A stretch of DNA of 64,000 nt from Desulfatibacillum sp. (GTDB lineage Bacteria > Desulfobacterota > Desulfobacteria > Desulfobacterales > SpSt-501). Below the pieces are notes generated by a model that searched no databases, was not told where the DNA came from, and worked only from the letters and a program-made list of their open reading frames with translations. Of the stretch, positions 25,037 to 33,477 are shown one piece after another; within the stretch, counting starts at the first letter, position 1; every line of letters starts with the position of its first letter. The translations under genes were made by a program, and so were the position numbers. The DNA is taken from NCBI GenBank assembly GCA_020725555.1, contig DYEU01000004.1:62001-126000 (forward strand). The letters run 5' to 3'.

Positions 25037-26365
25037 ATGGGTTTTGCCGAAACCGCCGCCCTGATCATTTTTCTTGTGACCATCACGTTCGTGATCGCCG
25101 GCTGGATCGACAGCGTGCTCGCGGCGCTGATCGGCGTCGTCGCCATGATCGTCTGCGGCCTCATGACGGACATCGAGGCCTTCCAGACCGTGGACTGGAA
25201 CCTGATCGTCATCCTGCTCTCGATCTGGATCATCTCCGGGTTCTTTGGAAAATCCGGGGTCCCGGAATACCTCTCCGCGGTCGTCTTGCGGGCCTCGGGC
25301 GGGGACGTGGCGCTTTTCGTGGTCGGGGTGGGGGCGTTGGCCGGCTTTGTCTCCATGCTGATCGACAACGTGGTCGTGGTGCTCATGTTCGCGCCGGTCA
25401 TCTTCCACGCCTGCCGGCGGTTTCATTTTCCCGCCTTCGAGCCCGTGCTCTTCATGGGCATGTGCGCCAACTTGATGGGCACCGCGCTGCTTCTGGGGGA
25501 TCTCCCCCCGCAGATGCTCCACAGCGTCTCCAAGATCGAGTTCTGGGGCTTCATCTGGCACCTGGGCCGGCCCTCCTCGTTCTTCGTCCTGCTCATCGCC
25601 TATGTCCTCACCTGCGGCTATTTCTACGTCCGTTTCCGCAGGCGATACCGCGGGCTCTGCATGGACATCTCCTGCATGGTGGACGAAAAGCCCCTCGACC
25701 ACATCCGGGACAAGCCCTTCGCCGTGGTCACCTGCGCGATCTTTCTTCTCACCATCCTCGCCATGGCCTTCCGCGAGTTCTTAGGCTTCCACCTCGGCTT
25801 CATCGCCATGTGGGGGGCCCTCACGATCATCCTCTTCTTCACCTTGTTCAAGAAGCGCTTCACGGTCGAGATCCCCGATGTCGAGGAAATCCTCAAGGAA
25901 CTCGACTGGCGCGCGGTCTTCTTCTACGTCTCTCTCTTCGCCCTGGTGGGGGGCCTCGAGCACTCCGGGGTGATCAAGATCCTCGTCACCCACATCACCC
26001 CGCTCATGCGCGACAGCCTCGTCGCCGGGGCGACGGTGATCTACTGGGTGACCGCACCGATCGTCGGCATCGTCGAACACGACGCCTACATTCTCACCCT
26101 GCTCTATGTCATCCGCGACCTCGGCGCCGAGGGGGTGAACCCCTGGCCGCTCTACTGGATGGTCCTCTGGGCCGGCACTTTGGGGAGCAACCTCACGGTG
26201 GCGGGGGCCCCGGCACTCTTCGTCGCCAAAAATCTTGCGGAAAAGGAGGACGGCCGGGAGAGCACGGTGCGGCAGTTTCTTTCCATGTCCGGGCCTTACG
26301 TCCTCGTCTCGCTGATCTCCTGCTACATTCCGGCGATGCTGATCTGGGTGCTCCCCTTCGCCTGA
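25037..26365 (+). CDS. ArsB/NhaD-type ion transporter (SLC13/citrate-proton superfamily)
   Basis: Polytopic permease of 442 aa with about 11 hydrophobic helices. The NhaD/ArsB layout is seen in WIDSVLAALIGVVAMIVCG, WNLIVILLSIWIISGFF, the re-entrant FVSMLIDNVVVVLMFAPV (about residue 105), MCANLMGTALLLGD, and the second-half match VGIVEHDAYILTLLYV followed by AGTLGSNLTVAGAPA. The paired N/D-containing broken helices fit sodium/proton antiport or anion transport. The start has a good GGAAGGAGG site. The 136 bases before it hold nothing I recognise. Substrate open. Confidence 0.86.
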   Translation: MGFAETAALIIFLVTITFVIAGWIDSVLAALIGVVAMIVCGLMTDIEAFQTVDWNLIVILLSIWIISGFFGKSGVPEYLSAVVLRASGGDVALFVVGVGALAGFVSMLIDNVVVVLMFAPVIFHACRRFHFPAFEPVLFMGMCANLMGTALLLGDLPPQMLHSVSKIEFWGFIWHLGRPSSFFVLLIAYVLTCGYFYVRFRRRYRGLCMDISCMVDEKPLDHIRDKPFAVVTCAIFLLTILAMAFREFLGFHLGFIAMWGALTIILFFTLFKKRFTVEIPDVEEILKELDWRAVFFYVSLFALVGGLEHSGVIKILVTHITPLMRDSLVAGATVIYWVTAPIVGIVEHDAYILTLLYVIRDLGAEGVNPWPLYWMVLWAGTLGSNLTVAGAPALFVAKNLAEKEDGRESTVRQFLSMSGPYVLVSLISCYIPAMLIWVLPFA

Positions 26366-26482
26366 GGCGGTCTTGGCACGAGGCGGCGGCTTTCCGGCTA
26401 AAGATTCCCGCCGCATCGTCCGATAGTGCGCTTGAGAGCGCCGCGACGATGCGGCGGAACCCGGAAGGTCCCGCCCACGCCC

Positions 26483-27400
26483 ATGCAGCCGGTTGAGCCT
26501 GCCAACTTAGGCCAGACGATCGTCCTCGAAGGGGAGGCCCCCCCCGCGGCCGGATCCTACCACCCCTACCTCACCGTCTTTTCCGGGCCCCACAGCGGCC
26601 GGCGCTTCCGGCTGAACTGCGGCCTCACCACGATCGGCCGCTCGCCGAAGGCCGACCTCGTCGTCAACGACAACCGCGTCTCGCGCATCCACTGCACCCT
26701 CGAGTGGCTGGGCGAGCGGATCGTGATCGAGGACAAGGGCTCGACGAACGGCACCTTCGTCGACGGCTGCCGCATCGCGCGGGCGGTGCTCTCCCCCGGG
26801 GTCGCCCTCCAGATCGGCCTTTCCATGATGCGGCTCGAATTCAAGACCGAGGCCGAGATCCGCATGGAGGAAAGCCTCGTCCACTCCGCCACCTTCGACG
26901 GCCTGACCGGGGTCTACAACCGCGCCCATTTCCTCCAGCTCGCCGTGACCGAAGCGGCCTTCGCCCAACGCCACGGCCGGCCGCTCGGCATCGTGCTCGC
27001 CGATCTCGACCGCTTCAAGGCGGTTAACGACCGCTACGGCCACCTCTGGGGGGATTTCGTCCTGACGAAGTTCGCGGGGATTCTCTCGCAGAGCAAGCGC
27101 GCGGAGGACCTGCTCGGCCGTTACGGGGGGGACGAATTCATCCTGCTGCCGCGGGGCGAGATGAGCCGGGAGAACCTTTTCGCCTACTGCGAGCGCCTGC
27201 GAGGCTGCGTCGCGGCTTGCCCGGTGCACTTCGATGCGGCGACCGTCACCCTCTCGGTCTCGCTCGGCTTTCACCTCGCGCCGATCGGGGAAAGCCCCCC
27301 CGAGGCGGCGCTGGCCGAGATGATCGCCGAGGCCGACCGCATGCTCTACCGCGCCAAGGAAAAAGGCCGCAACCGCACCGAGGGGCGGCCCGCGGCTTGA
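26483..27400 (+). CDS. FHA-GGDEF diguanylate cyclase
   Basis: A 305 aa signalling enzyme making cyclic di-GMP. An N-terminal FHA domain (about residues 28-115) shows GRSPKADLV (52-60), SRIHC (67-71) and STNGTF (87-92), which bind phosphothreonine peptides. The GGDEF domain (137-300) has DLDRFKAVND (174-183), the intact active site GRYGGDEF (GGDEF at 215-219) and an RAED product-inhibition site (206-209). No signal peptide or membrane helix is present, so it is cytoplasmic and probably steered by a Ser/Thr kinase. The start ATG is chosen because the FHA family pattern begins soon after it. Confidence 0.94.
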   Translation: MQPVEPANLGQTIVLEGEAPPAAGSYHPYLTVFSGPHSGRRFRLNCGLTTIGRSPKADLVVNDNRVSRIHCTLEWLGERIVIEDKGSTNGTFVDGCRIARAVLSPGVALQIGLSMMRLEFKTEAEIRMEESLVHSATFDGLTGVYNRAHFLQLAVTEAAFAQRHGRPLGIVLADLDRFKAVNDRYGHLWGDFVLTKFAGILSQSKRAEDLLGRYGGDEFILLPRGEMSRENLFAYCERLRGCVAACPVHFDAATVTLSVSLGFHLAPIGESPPEAALAEMIAEADRMLYRAKEKGRNRTEGRPAA

Positions 27401-27436
27401 GCCACACCCGCGCCCCCGGACGTCCGGCCGCCGCCG

Positions 27437-29452
27437 TCAGGCGTCGGAGACGGTCGCGCGGCTGACCACGCCCTTTCGCTTCTTGTAGCGCTGATAGGCG
27501 AGCAGCCCCGCCAGCAACCCCAGGCCGATCAGGTCGGTGCGAAGGTCGGGGTGAATCAGGGTGAGCCCGCCCACGAAGAAGAGGATCCGCTCCGCCCAGT
27601 TCATCGGCGCCCAGAAGAAGCCGATCATGGAGGCGCCGATCGCCGTCATGCCGCCGCAGGCGGTCACCAGGGTGTGGATCATCTCGTACCAGGTCGTGTC
27701 CACCCAGAGCATCGCGGTGTTGTAGACGAAGATGTAGGGCGTGATGAAGGCCCCGATCGCGAGCTTGGTCGAGGTGACCCCGGTCTTGAAGGGGTTGGAT
27801 TTCGCGATCCCCGAGCCCGCGTAGGCCGCAAGCGCGACCGGCGGGGTGATGTCGGCCACGATCCCGAAGTAAAAGACGAACATGTGCGCGGCGAGCGGGT
27901 GCACCCCGAGCTGGGTGAGGGCCGGGGCGGCGATGGTCGAGGTGATGATGTAGTTCGCGGTCGTCGGGACCCCCATCCCGAGGACGATCGAGGTGATCAT
28001 GGTGAAGACGAGCGTGAGCGGCAGGCTTCCGCCGGCCAGCTCGACCAAGCCGTTTCCGAGCTTGAGGCCGATCCCGGTCAAGGTGACCGCGCCGATGATG
28101 ACCCCGGCCGAGGCGCAGGCGAGCGCCACCCCGATCGCGCCGCGGGCCCCCGCGGCGAGCACGTCGACGATGTCCCGCGGGCTCATGCGCGTCGCCTTCT
28201 TGATCAGCCCCGCGATCACGGCCGTCAGCAACCCCATGAGGGCGGCGTAAATGGGGGTGAAGCCCGAGGTGAGAAAGTAGATGATCACGAAGAGCGGCAC
28301 GATGAGGTGGCCCCGCTCCCTGACGACCCGCCAGAAGCGCGGCAGCTCGTCGCGGTTCAACCCCCGCAGGTTGCAGCGCTTGGCCTCGAAGTGCACCTCC
28401 ATGAAGACCCCGAAGAAATAGAGGCAGGCCGGGATGGCGGCCGCCTTGGCGATCTGGATGTAGGGGATGTTCAGGAACTCGGCCATGATGAAGGCCGCGG
28501 CCCCCATGATGGGCGGCATGATCTGCCCGCCGGTCGAGGAGGAGGCCTCGACCGCGGCGGCGAACTCGGGGCGGTAGCCCAGGCGCTTCATCATCGGGAT
28601 CGTGAGGCTGCCCGACTGCACCGTGTTCGCCACCGAGCTGCCCGAGACCGTGCCCTCGAGTGCGCTCGTCACGATCGCCATCTTGGCCGGGCCGCCCGAG
28701 GCCCAGCCGGCCACGGCGTTGGCGATGTCGATGAAGAGCTGCCCCAGCCCCGAGCGTTCGGCGAAGGCCCCGAAGAGGATGAAGAGAAAGATGAAGGTCG
28801 CCGACACGCCGAGCGGGATGCCGATGATCCCCTCGGTGGTGAGGTACATGTGCGAGGCGATGCGCTCGATCGAGTAGCCGCGGTGGGCGAGAAAGCCCGG
28901 GAAGTAATTGCCGAAGTAAGTGTAGAGGAGAAAGAAGGAGGCAAGGCAGACGATCGGCAACCCCACCACGCGCCGCGCGGCCTCGAGCGTCAGCAGCACG
29001 CCGAGAATCCCGGCGAGGTAGTCCAGGCGCGAATAGTCGCCCCCGGCCATCATGATCCGCATGTAGTTCAGGGCCATGTAGAGGCCGATGTAGCAGGCGA
29101 GCGCGGCAAGAACCCAGTGGTGCCAGCGCAGCCGGCCGTCGCCGCCCTCGCGGCGGGCCGGGTAGAGGAGATAGGTGAGGGTCAGCGCGAAGGCGAGGTG
29201 GATCGAACGCTGGAGCTGCGCGGGGAGCAACCCGAAGGCCGCGGTGTAGACCTGGAAGAGCGACCAGCCGACGGCGATCGCGTACACGAGCCATTTCGGG
29301 AAACCGGAAAGATCGCGCACGGCCGACTCGCGGTCGACCTGTTTCAGGATGCGCTCGATCTCCTCCTGGGAGACGACCTCTTCGGCCTCGGCCGCCGCCC
29401 CGTCGGGGAGAGGCGCCCGGGGATGCTTTTCGTTTGCGCTCACGGGGGACAC
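27437..29452 (-). CDS. TRAP transporter fused permease (DctQ-DctM fusion, TAXI type)
   Basis: A 671 aa membrane protein combining small and large TRAP permeases, as found in TAXI transporters. The first 200 residues form DctQ-like helices; the rest is DctM-like with SGSSVANTVQSGSLTIPMMKR and SSSTGGQIMPPIMGAAAFIMAE (about residue 305-325), GVPTTANYI and DITPPVALAAYAGSG. It is preceded on the same strand by a DUF1850 gene that overlaps it by 13 bases and by a TAXI binding protein. It converges on the diguanylate cyclase gene with only a CCGGACGTCCGG palindrome between. Confidence 0.95.
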   Translation of the reverse strand: MSPVSANEKHPRAPLPDGAAAEAEEVVSQEEIERILKQVDRESAVRDLSGFPKWLVYAIAVGWSLFQVYTAAFGLLPAQLQRSIHLAFALTLTYLLYPARREGGDGRLRWHHWVLAALACYIGLYMALNYMRIMMAGGDYSRLDYLAGILGVLLTLEAARRVVGLPIVCLASFFLLYTYFGNYFPGFLAHRGYSIERIASHMYLTTEGIIGIPLGVSATFIFLFILFGAFAERSGLGQLFIDIANAVAGWASGGPAKMAIVTSALEGTVSGSSVANTVQSGSLTIPMMKRLGYRPEFAAAVEASSSTGGQIMPPIMGAAAFIMAEFLNIPYIQIAKAAAIPACLYFFGVFMEVHFEAKRCNLRGLNRDELPRFWRVVRERGHLIVPLFVIIYFLTSGFTPIYAALMGLLTAVIAGLIKKATRMSPRDIVDVLAAGARGAIGVALACASAGVIIGAVTLTGIGLKLGNGLVELAGGSLPLTLVFTMITSIVLGMGVPTTANYIITSTIAAPALTQLGVHPLAAHMFVFYFGIVADITPPVALAAYAGSGIAKSNPFKTGVTSTKLAIGAFITPYIFVYNTAMLWVDTTWYEMIHTLVTACGGMTAIGASMIGFFWAPMNWAERILFFVGGLTLIHPDLRTDLIGLGLLAGLLAYQRYKKRKGVVSRATVSDA

Positions 29453-30027
29453 CTGCCTTTCGCCAGAAAATCGAAGGGCCCGCTCCGCCCGACGCGCATC
29501 GTCAGCGCCGACCCCGGCGGGGCAAGGCTTGCGAGAGAAACGCCGCCCTCGCGGAAGAGGAGCCGGTGATCGGCCACCCGGCCCACCCGGAGGGTCACCT
29601 CACCGACCGGCCGGTTGACCGTCCATTCGAGGCCTCCCCCCGCGAGCACCCTCAAGGTCCCTTCACCGGTCGAGCCGTCCGGCATGCCGGCGCCAAAGGC
29701 GTCGAAGCGGGAGCCCACGATCACCAGCCCCCCCTCCTCGATCCGCAGCGTGTCGTGGACGGGTCTGCGGTTCACCGAATGGACGTAGGCGAGCACCACT
29801 TCCTCGCCGGCCTGGACCCGTCGGCAGAAGACCCGCGAACCTTCGGGCTGCAGGATGAGCTCCAGAACCGGCCCGCCCGCGCAAGCGGCGGCAAGCGCGG
29901 CCGCCAGGGCCGCGGCAAACAGAAACAGCCGGCTCCACCGCGCGCCCTCCGCGGGCAAAGAGGCCGGATGGCGAAACCGAGCACAAGGGCCGAAGGAGCG
30001 GCCGGCCACCCAGCGGAATCGCTTCAT
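29440..30027 (-). CDS. DUF1850 domain protein of a TAXI TRAP system
   Basis: A 195 aa protein with an Arg-rich N-terminus, one hydrophobic helix (residues 34-51: LFLFAAALAAALAAACAGG) that looks like a signal or anchor, and a DUF1850 domain with LAYVHSVNRRPVHDTLRIEEGG and the SRFDAFGAGMPDG segment. DUF1850 proteins are repeatedly found between TAXI binding proteins and fused permeases, as here, and are thought to be exported accessory parts. Its end overlaps the permease start by 13 bases. The true start could be further inside the frame. Confidence 0.85.
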   Translation of the reverse strand: MKRFRWVAGRSFGPCARFRHPASLPAEGARWSRLFLFAAALAAALAAACAGGPVLELILQPEGSRVFCRRVQAGEEVVLAYVHSVNRRPVHDTLRIEEGGLVIVGSRFDAFGAGMPDGSTGEGTLRVLAGGGLEWTVNRPVGEVTLRVGRVADHRLLFREGGVSLASLAPPGSALTMRVGRSGPFDFLAKGRCPP

Positions 30028-30070
30028 GCCCCCCTTCGGCCCGTTGCGGTTTCGCCTGCGGCGGCGAAGG

Positions 30071-31018
30071 TTACTTCATCGCCCCTTTTTCCTTGTAGTA
30101 CTTCACCGCCCCGGGGTGGAAGGGGATCGAGACGCCCTTGACGGCTTTGCTCATCTCGAGCTCCTTGCCCTTGGCGTGCGCCGCGGCGAGCTCGGCCTGG
30201 TTCTCGAAGAGCGCCTTGGTCAGGTTGTAGACCACGTCCTCTTTCAGGTGGTTGCCGGCGATCAGCACGGCGTTCACCGCCACGGTGCTCACCTCGTTGT
30301 CCTGGCCCTTGTAGGTGCCGGCCGGGACCTTCGCCGGGGCGAGGAAGGGGTACTTGGCGACGAGCTTCTCGGCCTCCGGCCCCTTGATGTCGAGGATGCG
30401 GACGGCGTGCTGGGTGGAGACGTCCATGATGCCGGCGTTGGGGATGCCCGCCGTCACGATGAAGGCGTCGATGTGCTTGTCCTTGAAGGCCTCGGCGCTC
30501 TCGGCGAAGGAGAGGTACTGCGGGTTCACGTCCTCCTTTTTGAGGCCGTAGATGTCCATCAGCTGGCGGAAGTTCGCCTCGGTTCCGCTGCCCGGGGCCC
30601 CCACGCCCACCTTCTTGCCCTTGAGGTCGGCAAAGGAGCGGATCGGGCTGTCGGCGCGCACGACGACCTGGATGATCTCCGGGTAGAGGACGGCGATCGC
30701 GCTCATGCCCTTGAGCGGCTCCTTGAAGGCCTCCTTGGCGTTGAAGGCGAAATCGAGCGTGTCGCTCTGGACCAGGGCGAGCTCCACTTCCTTCTTGTTG
30801 ATCAGCCGCACGTTCTCCGCCGAAGCCCCGCTCGTCTGGGCGGTGACGCTCATGTCCTTGATTTTGGAGCTCCAGATTTTCGCCATCGCCCCGCCGAAGG
30901 GATAGTACGTTCCCGCCGTCCCGCCGGTCGCCAGGACGAGTTTTTCGGCGGCTTGCGCCGCGGCCACCGTTGCGACCAGCGCGATCACCAGAAGTCCGAT
31001 TGCAAACCGTCGCTTCAT
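30071..31018 (-). CDS. TAXI-family TRAP substrate-binding protein
   Basis: Periplasmic binding protein, 315 aa, with a signal peptide (MKRRFAIGLLVIALVATVAA, cleavage near AQAAEK). The TAXI signature GGTAGTYYPFGGAMAKIW follows directly, and ALVQSDTLDFAF, KGKKVGVGAPGSGTEANFRQLM and DAFIVTAGIPNAGI are family segments. TAXI proteins bind small anions such as glutamate or other dicarboxylates; the ligand here is unknown. The ATG preceded by CAGGAGGTG is chosen over a start 15 codons upstream. It leads the operon with DUF1850 and the fused permease. Confidence 0.94.
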   Translation of the reverse strand: MKRRFAIGLLVIALVATVAAAQAAEKLVLATGGTAGTYYPFGGAMAKIWSSKIKDMSVTAQTSGASAENVRLINKKEVELALVQSDTLDFAFNAKEAFKEPLKGMSAIAVLYPEIIQVVVRADSPIRSFADLKGKKVGVGAPGSGTEANFRQLMDIYGLKKEDVNPQYLSFAESAEAFKDKHIDAFIVTAGIPNAGIMDVSTQHAVRILDIKGPEAEKLVAKYPFLAPAKVPAGTYKGQDNEVSTVAVNAVLIAGNHLKEDVVYNLTKALFENQAELAAAHAKGKELEMSKAVKGVSIPFHPGAVKYYKEKGAMK

Positions 31019-31099
31019 GGAACACCTCCTGTTGGGGTTGGTTGGCGGAGGTCCGAGAGGCACGTTCGGACCGCATGGAAACGGTGCAGAGGAAAGGCT

Positions 31100-31129
31100 A
31101 TCTTAGGCGACGGGCCTCCAGGGTGTCAA
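31100..31129 (-). promoter_or_regulatory. sigma-70-type promoter of the TAXI operon
   Basis: Minus-strand TTGACA (31124-31129), 18-base spacer, TAAGAT (31100-31105), about 80 bases before the binding-protein start. The -35 box is perfect, the -10 box 4 of 6. Confidence 0.6.
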
Positions 31130-31172
31130 GAACAACCGCCGCGGGCAAGGCCGCGGCGGAGGGCGACCGGAA

Positions 31173-31200
31173 TTGACTTCCGCAACGCGCGGGTTATCAT
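31173..31200 (+). promoter_or_regulatory. sigma-70-type promoter of the 31.2-35.5 kb operon
   Basis: TTGACT (31173-31178), 16-base spacer, TATCAT (31195-31200); each box matches 5 of 6. It lies 52 bases before the first ATG and is one of the best promoter matches in the window. Confidence 0.65.
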
Positions 31201-31252
31201 CCGCCCTGCCGCCAGAGGCCGCGGGTCGTTTGCGAAACATCAGGGATGGGGC

Positions 31253-32509
31253 ATGCCGGCAGCGGGATCGATCGTCCTCATGGGCTCGGGCGAGCTCACC
31301 GCCACCATGGTGGAGGTGCACAAGGAGCGGCTTGCCCGCCTGGGGCCCGAGGCGAGGGCGGTCTTTCTCGACACGCCGGCCGGGTTCCAGCTCAACGCCG
31401 ACCAGATCGCCGCGCGTGCCCGCGACTATTTCCGCCGCCGGGTGGGATGCGCGCTCGAGGTCGTCTCCTGGAAATCCCGCGCGCTGCTCTCCTCGCCGCA
31501 GGGCGAACAGGCGCTCGCGGCCCTCCGCCGCGCCGACTACATCCTGATCGGCCCCGGGAGCCCGACCTACGCCCTGCGCCACTGGCGCGAGACCCCCGTC
31601 CCCGAGATCCTCGCCCGCCGGGTCGCCGCCGGCGCCTGCCTCGTCGCCGCCAGCGCCGCGGCCCTGACCGTGGGCCGCTTCACGCTCCCCGTCTACGAGA
31701 TCTACAAGGTCGGGGAGGAGCCGCGCTGGGAGGAGGGCCTCGACCTGCTCGGCCGCTTCGCGCTGCCGCTCGTCGTCGTTCCGCACTGGAACAACGCCGA
31801 GGGCGGAACGCACGACACGCGCTTCTGCTTCATGGGCGAATCCCGCTTCCGCCTCCTCGAGCGCCTGCTGCCGCCGGGGTGCGCCGTGCTCGGCCTGGAC
31901 GAGCACACGGCCTGCATCGTCGATCTCGCCGCGGGCGAGGCCCGCGTCCGCGGGGCGGGCGGGGTCAGCCTGCGGCGCGGCGAAACCGAGCTCCGCCTGG
32001 CGAGCGGGGCGCGGATCGCGCTGGAGGTCATGGGCGGCCGGGTGGCCGGCGATGCGCCCGCCGCCCCGCCGGGCCCGCGGATCGCAACCGCGAGCCCCCC
32101 CGCCGCCGATGCCTTCTGGTCCCGGGTGCACGGGATCGAGGAGCGCTTCCGGCAGGCCCAGAAACGGACCGATCCGGCCGCCATGGCGGCCGAGGTGCTG
32201 GACCTCGACGCCTTCCTCTGGTCGGCCTTTCAGGACCTCGAAAACCCCGAGGCCCTCGCCCAGGGCCGGGAGCTGCTGCGGGAATGGATCGCCCTTCTCG
32301 GCGCGGCCTGCAGCGCCTGCCCGCGGGCCCGGGAGGAGGAGCTCGCGCCGCTGATCGCCCCCGCGCTCCGGCTGCGCGAGGAGCTGCGCCGGGGCCGGCG
32401 GTGGGCCGAGGCCGATCTGCTGCGGCGGCTGCTCGCGCTTCAGGGAATCGTGGTCGAAGACACGCCGGAGGGGCCCCGCTGGCGCCGCCTCGAGGGACGG
32501 GGCCCGTGA
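31253..32509 (+). CDS. S51/class-I GATase-like protein with cysteinyl-tRNA-synthetase-like C-terminal domain
   Basis: A 418 aa two-part protein. Residues 1-265 resemble peptidase S51/cyanophycinase-like proteins of the type 1 glutamine amidotransferase fold: SIVLMGSGELT at the start, RADYILIGPGSPTYALRHW (93-111), a serine at 134 in VAASAAALTVG where S51 enzymes have GxSAG, and LDEHTACIVD (215-224). Both nucleophile-elbow glycines are Ala, so activity is uncertain. Residues 365-412 closely resemble the C-terminal end of cysteinyl-tRNA synthetases, with LREELRRGRRWAEADLLRR followed by GIVVEDTPEGPRWRR; residues 285-350 are DALR-like. The synthetase catalytic core is absent. First gene of a coupled operon. 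Confidence 0.75.
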   Translation: MPAAGSIVLMGSGELTATMVEVHKERLARLGPEARAVFLDTPAGFQLNADQIAARARDYFRRRVGCALEVVSWKSRALLSSPQGEQALAALRRADYILIGPGSPTYALRHWRETPVPEILARRVAAGACLVAASAAALTVGRFTLPVYEIYKVGEEPRWEEGLDLLGRFALPLVVVPHWNNAEGGTHDTRFCFMGESRFRLLERLLPPGCAVLGLDEHTACIVDLAAGEARVRGAGGVSLRRGETELRLASGARIALEVMGGRVAGDAPAAPPGPRIATASPPAADAFWSRVHGIEERFRQAQKRTDPAAMAAEVLDLDAFLWSAFQDLENPEALAQGRELLREWIALLGAACSACPRAREEELAPLIAPALRLREELRRGRRWAEADLLRRLLALQGIVVEDTPEGPRWRRLEGRGP

Positions 32510-33462
32510 CCCTCCGCGCCCGCCCCGAGCGCCTCGAGTCGCTTCACCGGCTCGGCCTCTCCTTCCCCTCCCCCTTCACGCTGCCCGCGTGGGTCGCAAG
32601 CTGGCGCGACGCCTTCGACCCGGCGTGCCCCCTCTGGGTGCGCTCCTTTCACGACGGCAGCGGCCCGCTCGGCGCCGCAATCCTGCGGATCGCCGGCGGC
32701 CGCGGGGTGTTCGCCGGGGACCCGGAGGTCTGCGACCACCTCGACCTGCTCCCCGTCGCGGGCCGCGAGCCGGAGCTCGGCGCGGCGCTTCTCGCGGCGG
32801 CCCGCGCCGAGGGGCTCCGCGGTCTCGATCTCCACGACCTCCGGCCCGACGCGGTCGTGCTGACGGCACTCGTTCCCGCGGCGCGCAAGGCAGGCCTCGA
32901 GGTCGAACTCCGCGAGCGCGCGGTCCTCTTCGCCATGGACCTTCCCCGCCGCTGGGAGGACTACCTCGCGGGGCTTGGCCCCAAGGAACGCCACGAGGTG
33001 CGCCGCAAGCTCCGGCGCTTCGAGGAGCGCTCCGACGGCCCCCTGCGGCTTATCCCCGGGGGGCCGGAGGCCGCGGCGGCGATCGAGAGCTTTTTTCATC
33101 TCTTTCGCCGCACCCGCCCCGCGAAGGCGGCCTTTCTCACGGAACGCACGGCAGCCTTTTTCCGCCTGCTCGCGCTTCGGCTGCCGGAGTTCCGGCTGGG
33201 GGTGGTCCACGTTGACGGGTCTCCGGCCGCCGCGGTATGCTGTTTTGATTTCGGCCCGACCCGCTATCTTTACAACAGCGCCTACGATGCGGCCTTCGCC
33301 CCCTTGGGGGCGGGCATGGCGTGCAAGATCCTGAGCATCCGCGACGCCGTCGAGCGCGGCATCCCCCGTTACGATTTCCTGAAAGGGGATGAGCCTTACA
33401 AGCGCCGGCTCGGCGGAACGCCCCTGGCCCTCTTCGGATGCCGCATCGAACTCGGAGGCTGA
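32506..33462 (+). CDS. BcsL/CelD-type acetyltransferase (GNAT superfamily)
   Basis: A 318 aa protein beginning at a GTG that overlaps the previous stop (GTGA). The C-terminal half fits the Acetyltransf_6/CelD fold: MDLPRRWEDYLAGLGPKERHEVRRKLRRFE-like residues at about 145-175, then FFHLFRRTRPAKAAFL, GSPAAAVCCFDFG, the substrate-site YNSAYDAAFAPLGAGMACK and YDFLKGDEPYKRRLGG near 290-305. Members transfer acyl groups in envelope or small-molecule pathways. In this operon it stands where a mycothiol-type pathway has an acetyltransferase, though it is not of the MshD family. Confidence 0.8.
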   Translation: MTLRARPERLESLHRLGLSFPSPFTLPAWVASWRDAFDPACPLWVRSFHDGSGPLGAAILRIAGGRGVFAGDPEVCDHLDLLPVAGREPELGAALLAAARAEGLRGLDLHDLRPDAVVLTALVPAARKAGLEVELRERAVLFAMDLPRRWEDYLAGLGPKERHEVRRKLRRFEERSDGPLRLIPGGPEAAAAIESFFHLFRRTRPAKAAFLTERTAAFFRLLALRLPEFRLGVVHVDGSPAAAVCCFDFGPTRYLYNSAYDAAFAPLGAGMACKILSIRDAVERGIPRYDFLKGDEPYKRRLGGTPLALFGCRIELGG

Positions 33463-33477
33463 GCGAGGACTCCGCCC

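Noticed and set aside
26373-26390. Sigma-54-like half site TTGGCACG before the diguanylate cyclase gene
   Set aside because: The -24 element fits, but at the required distance there is CG instead of GC and no TTGC, so the -12 element is missing.
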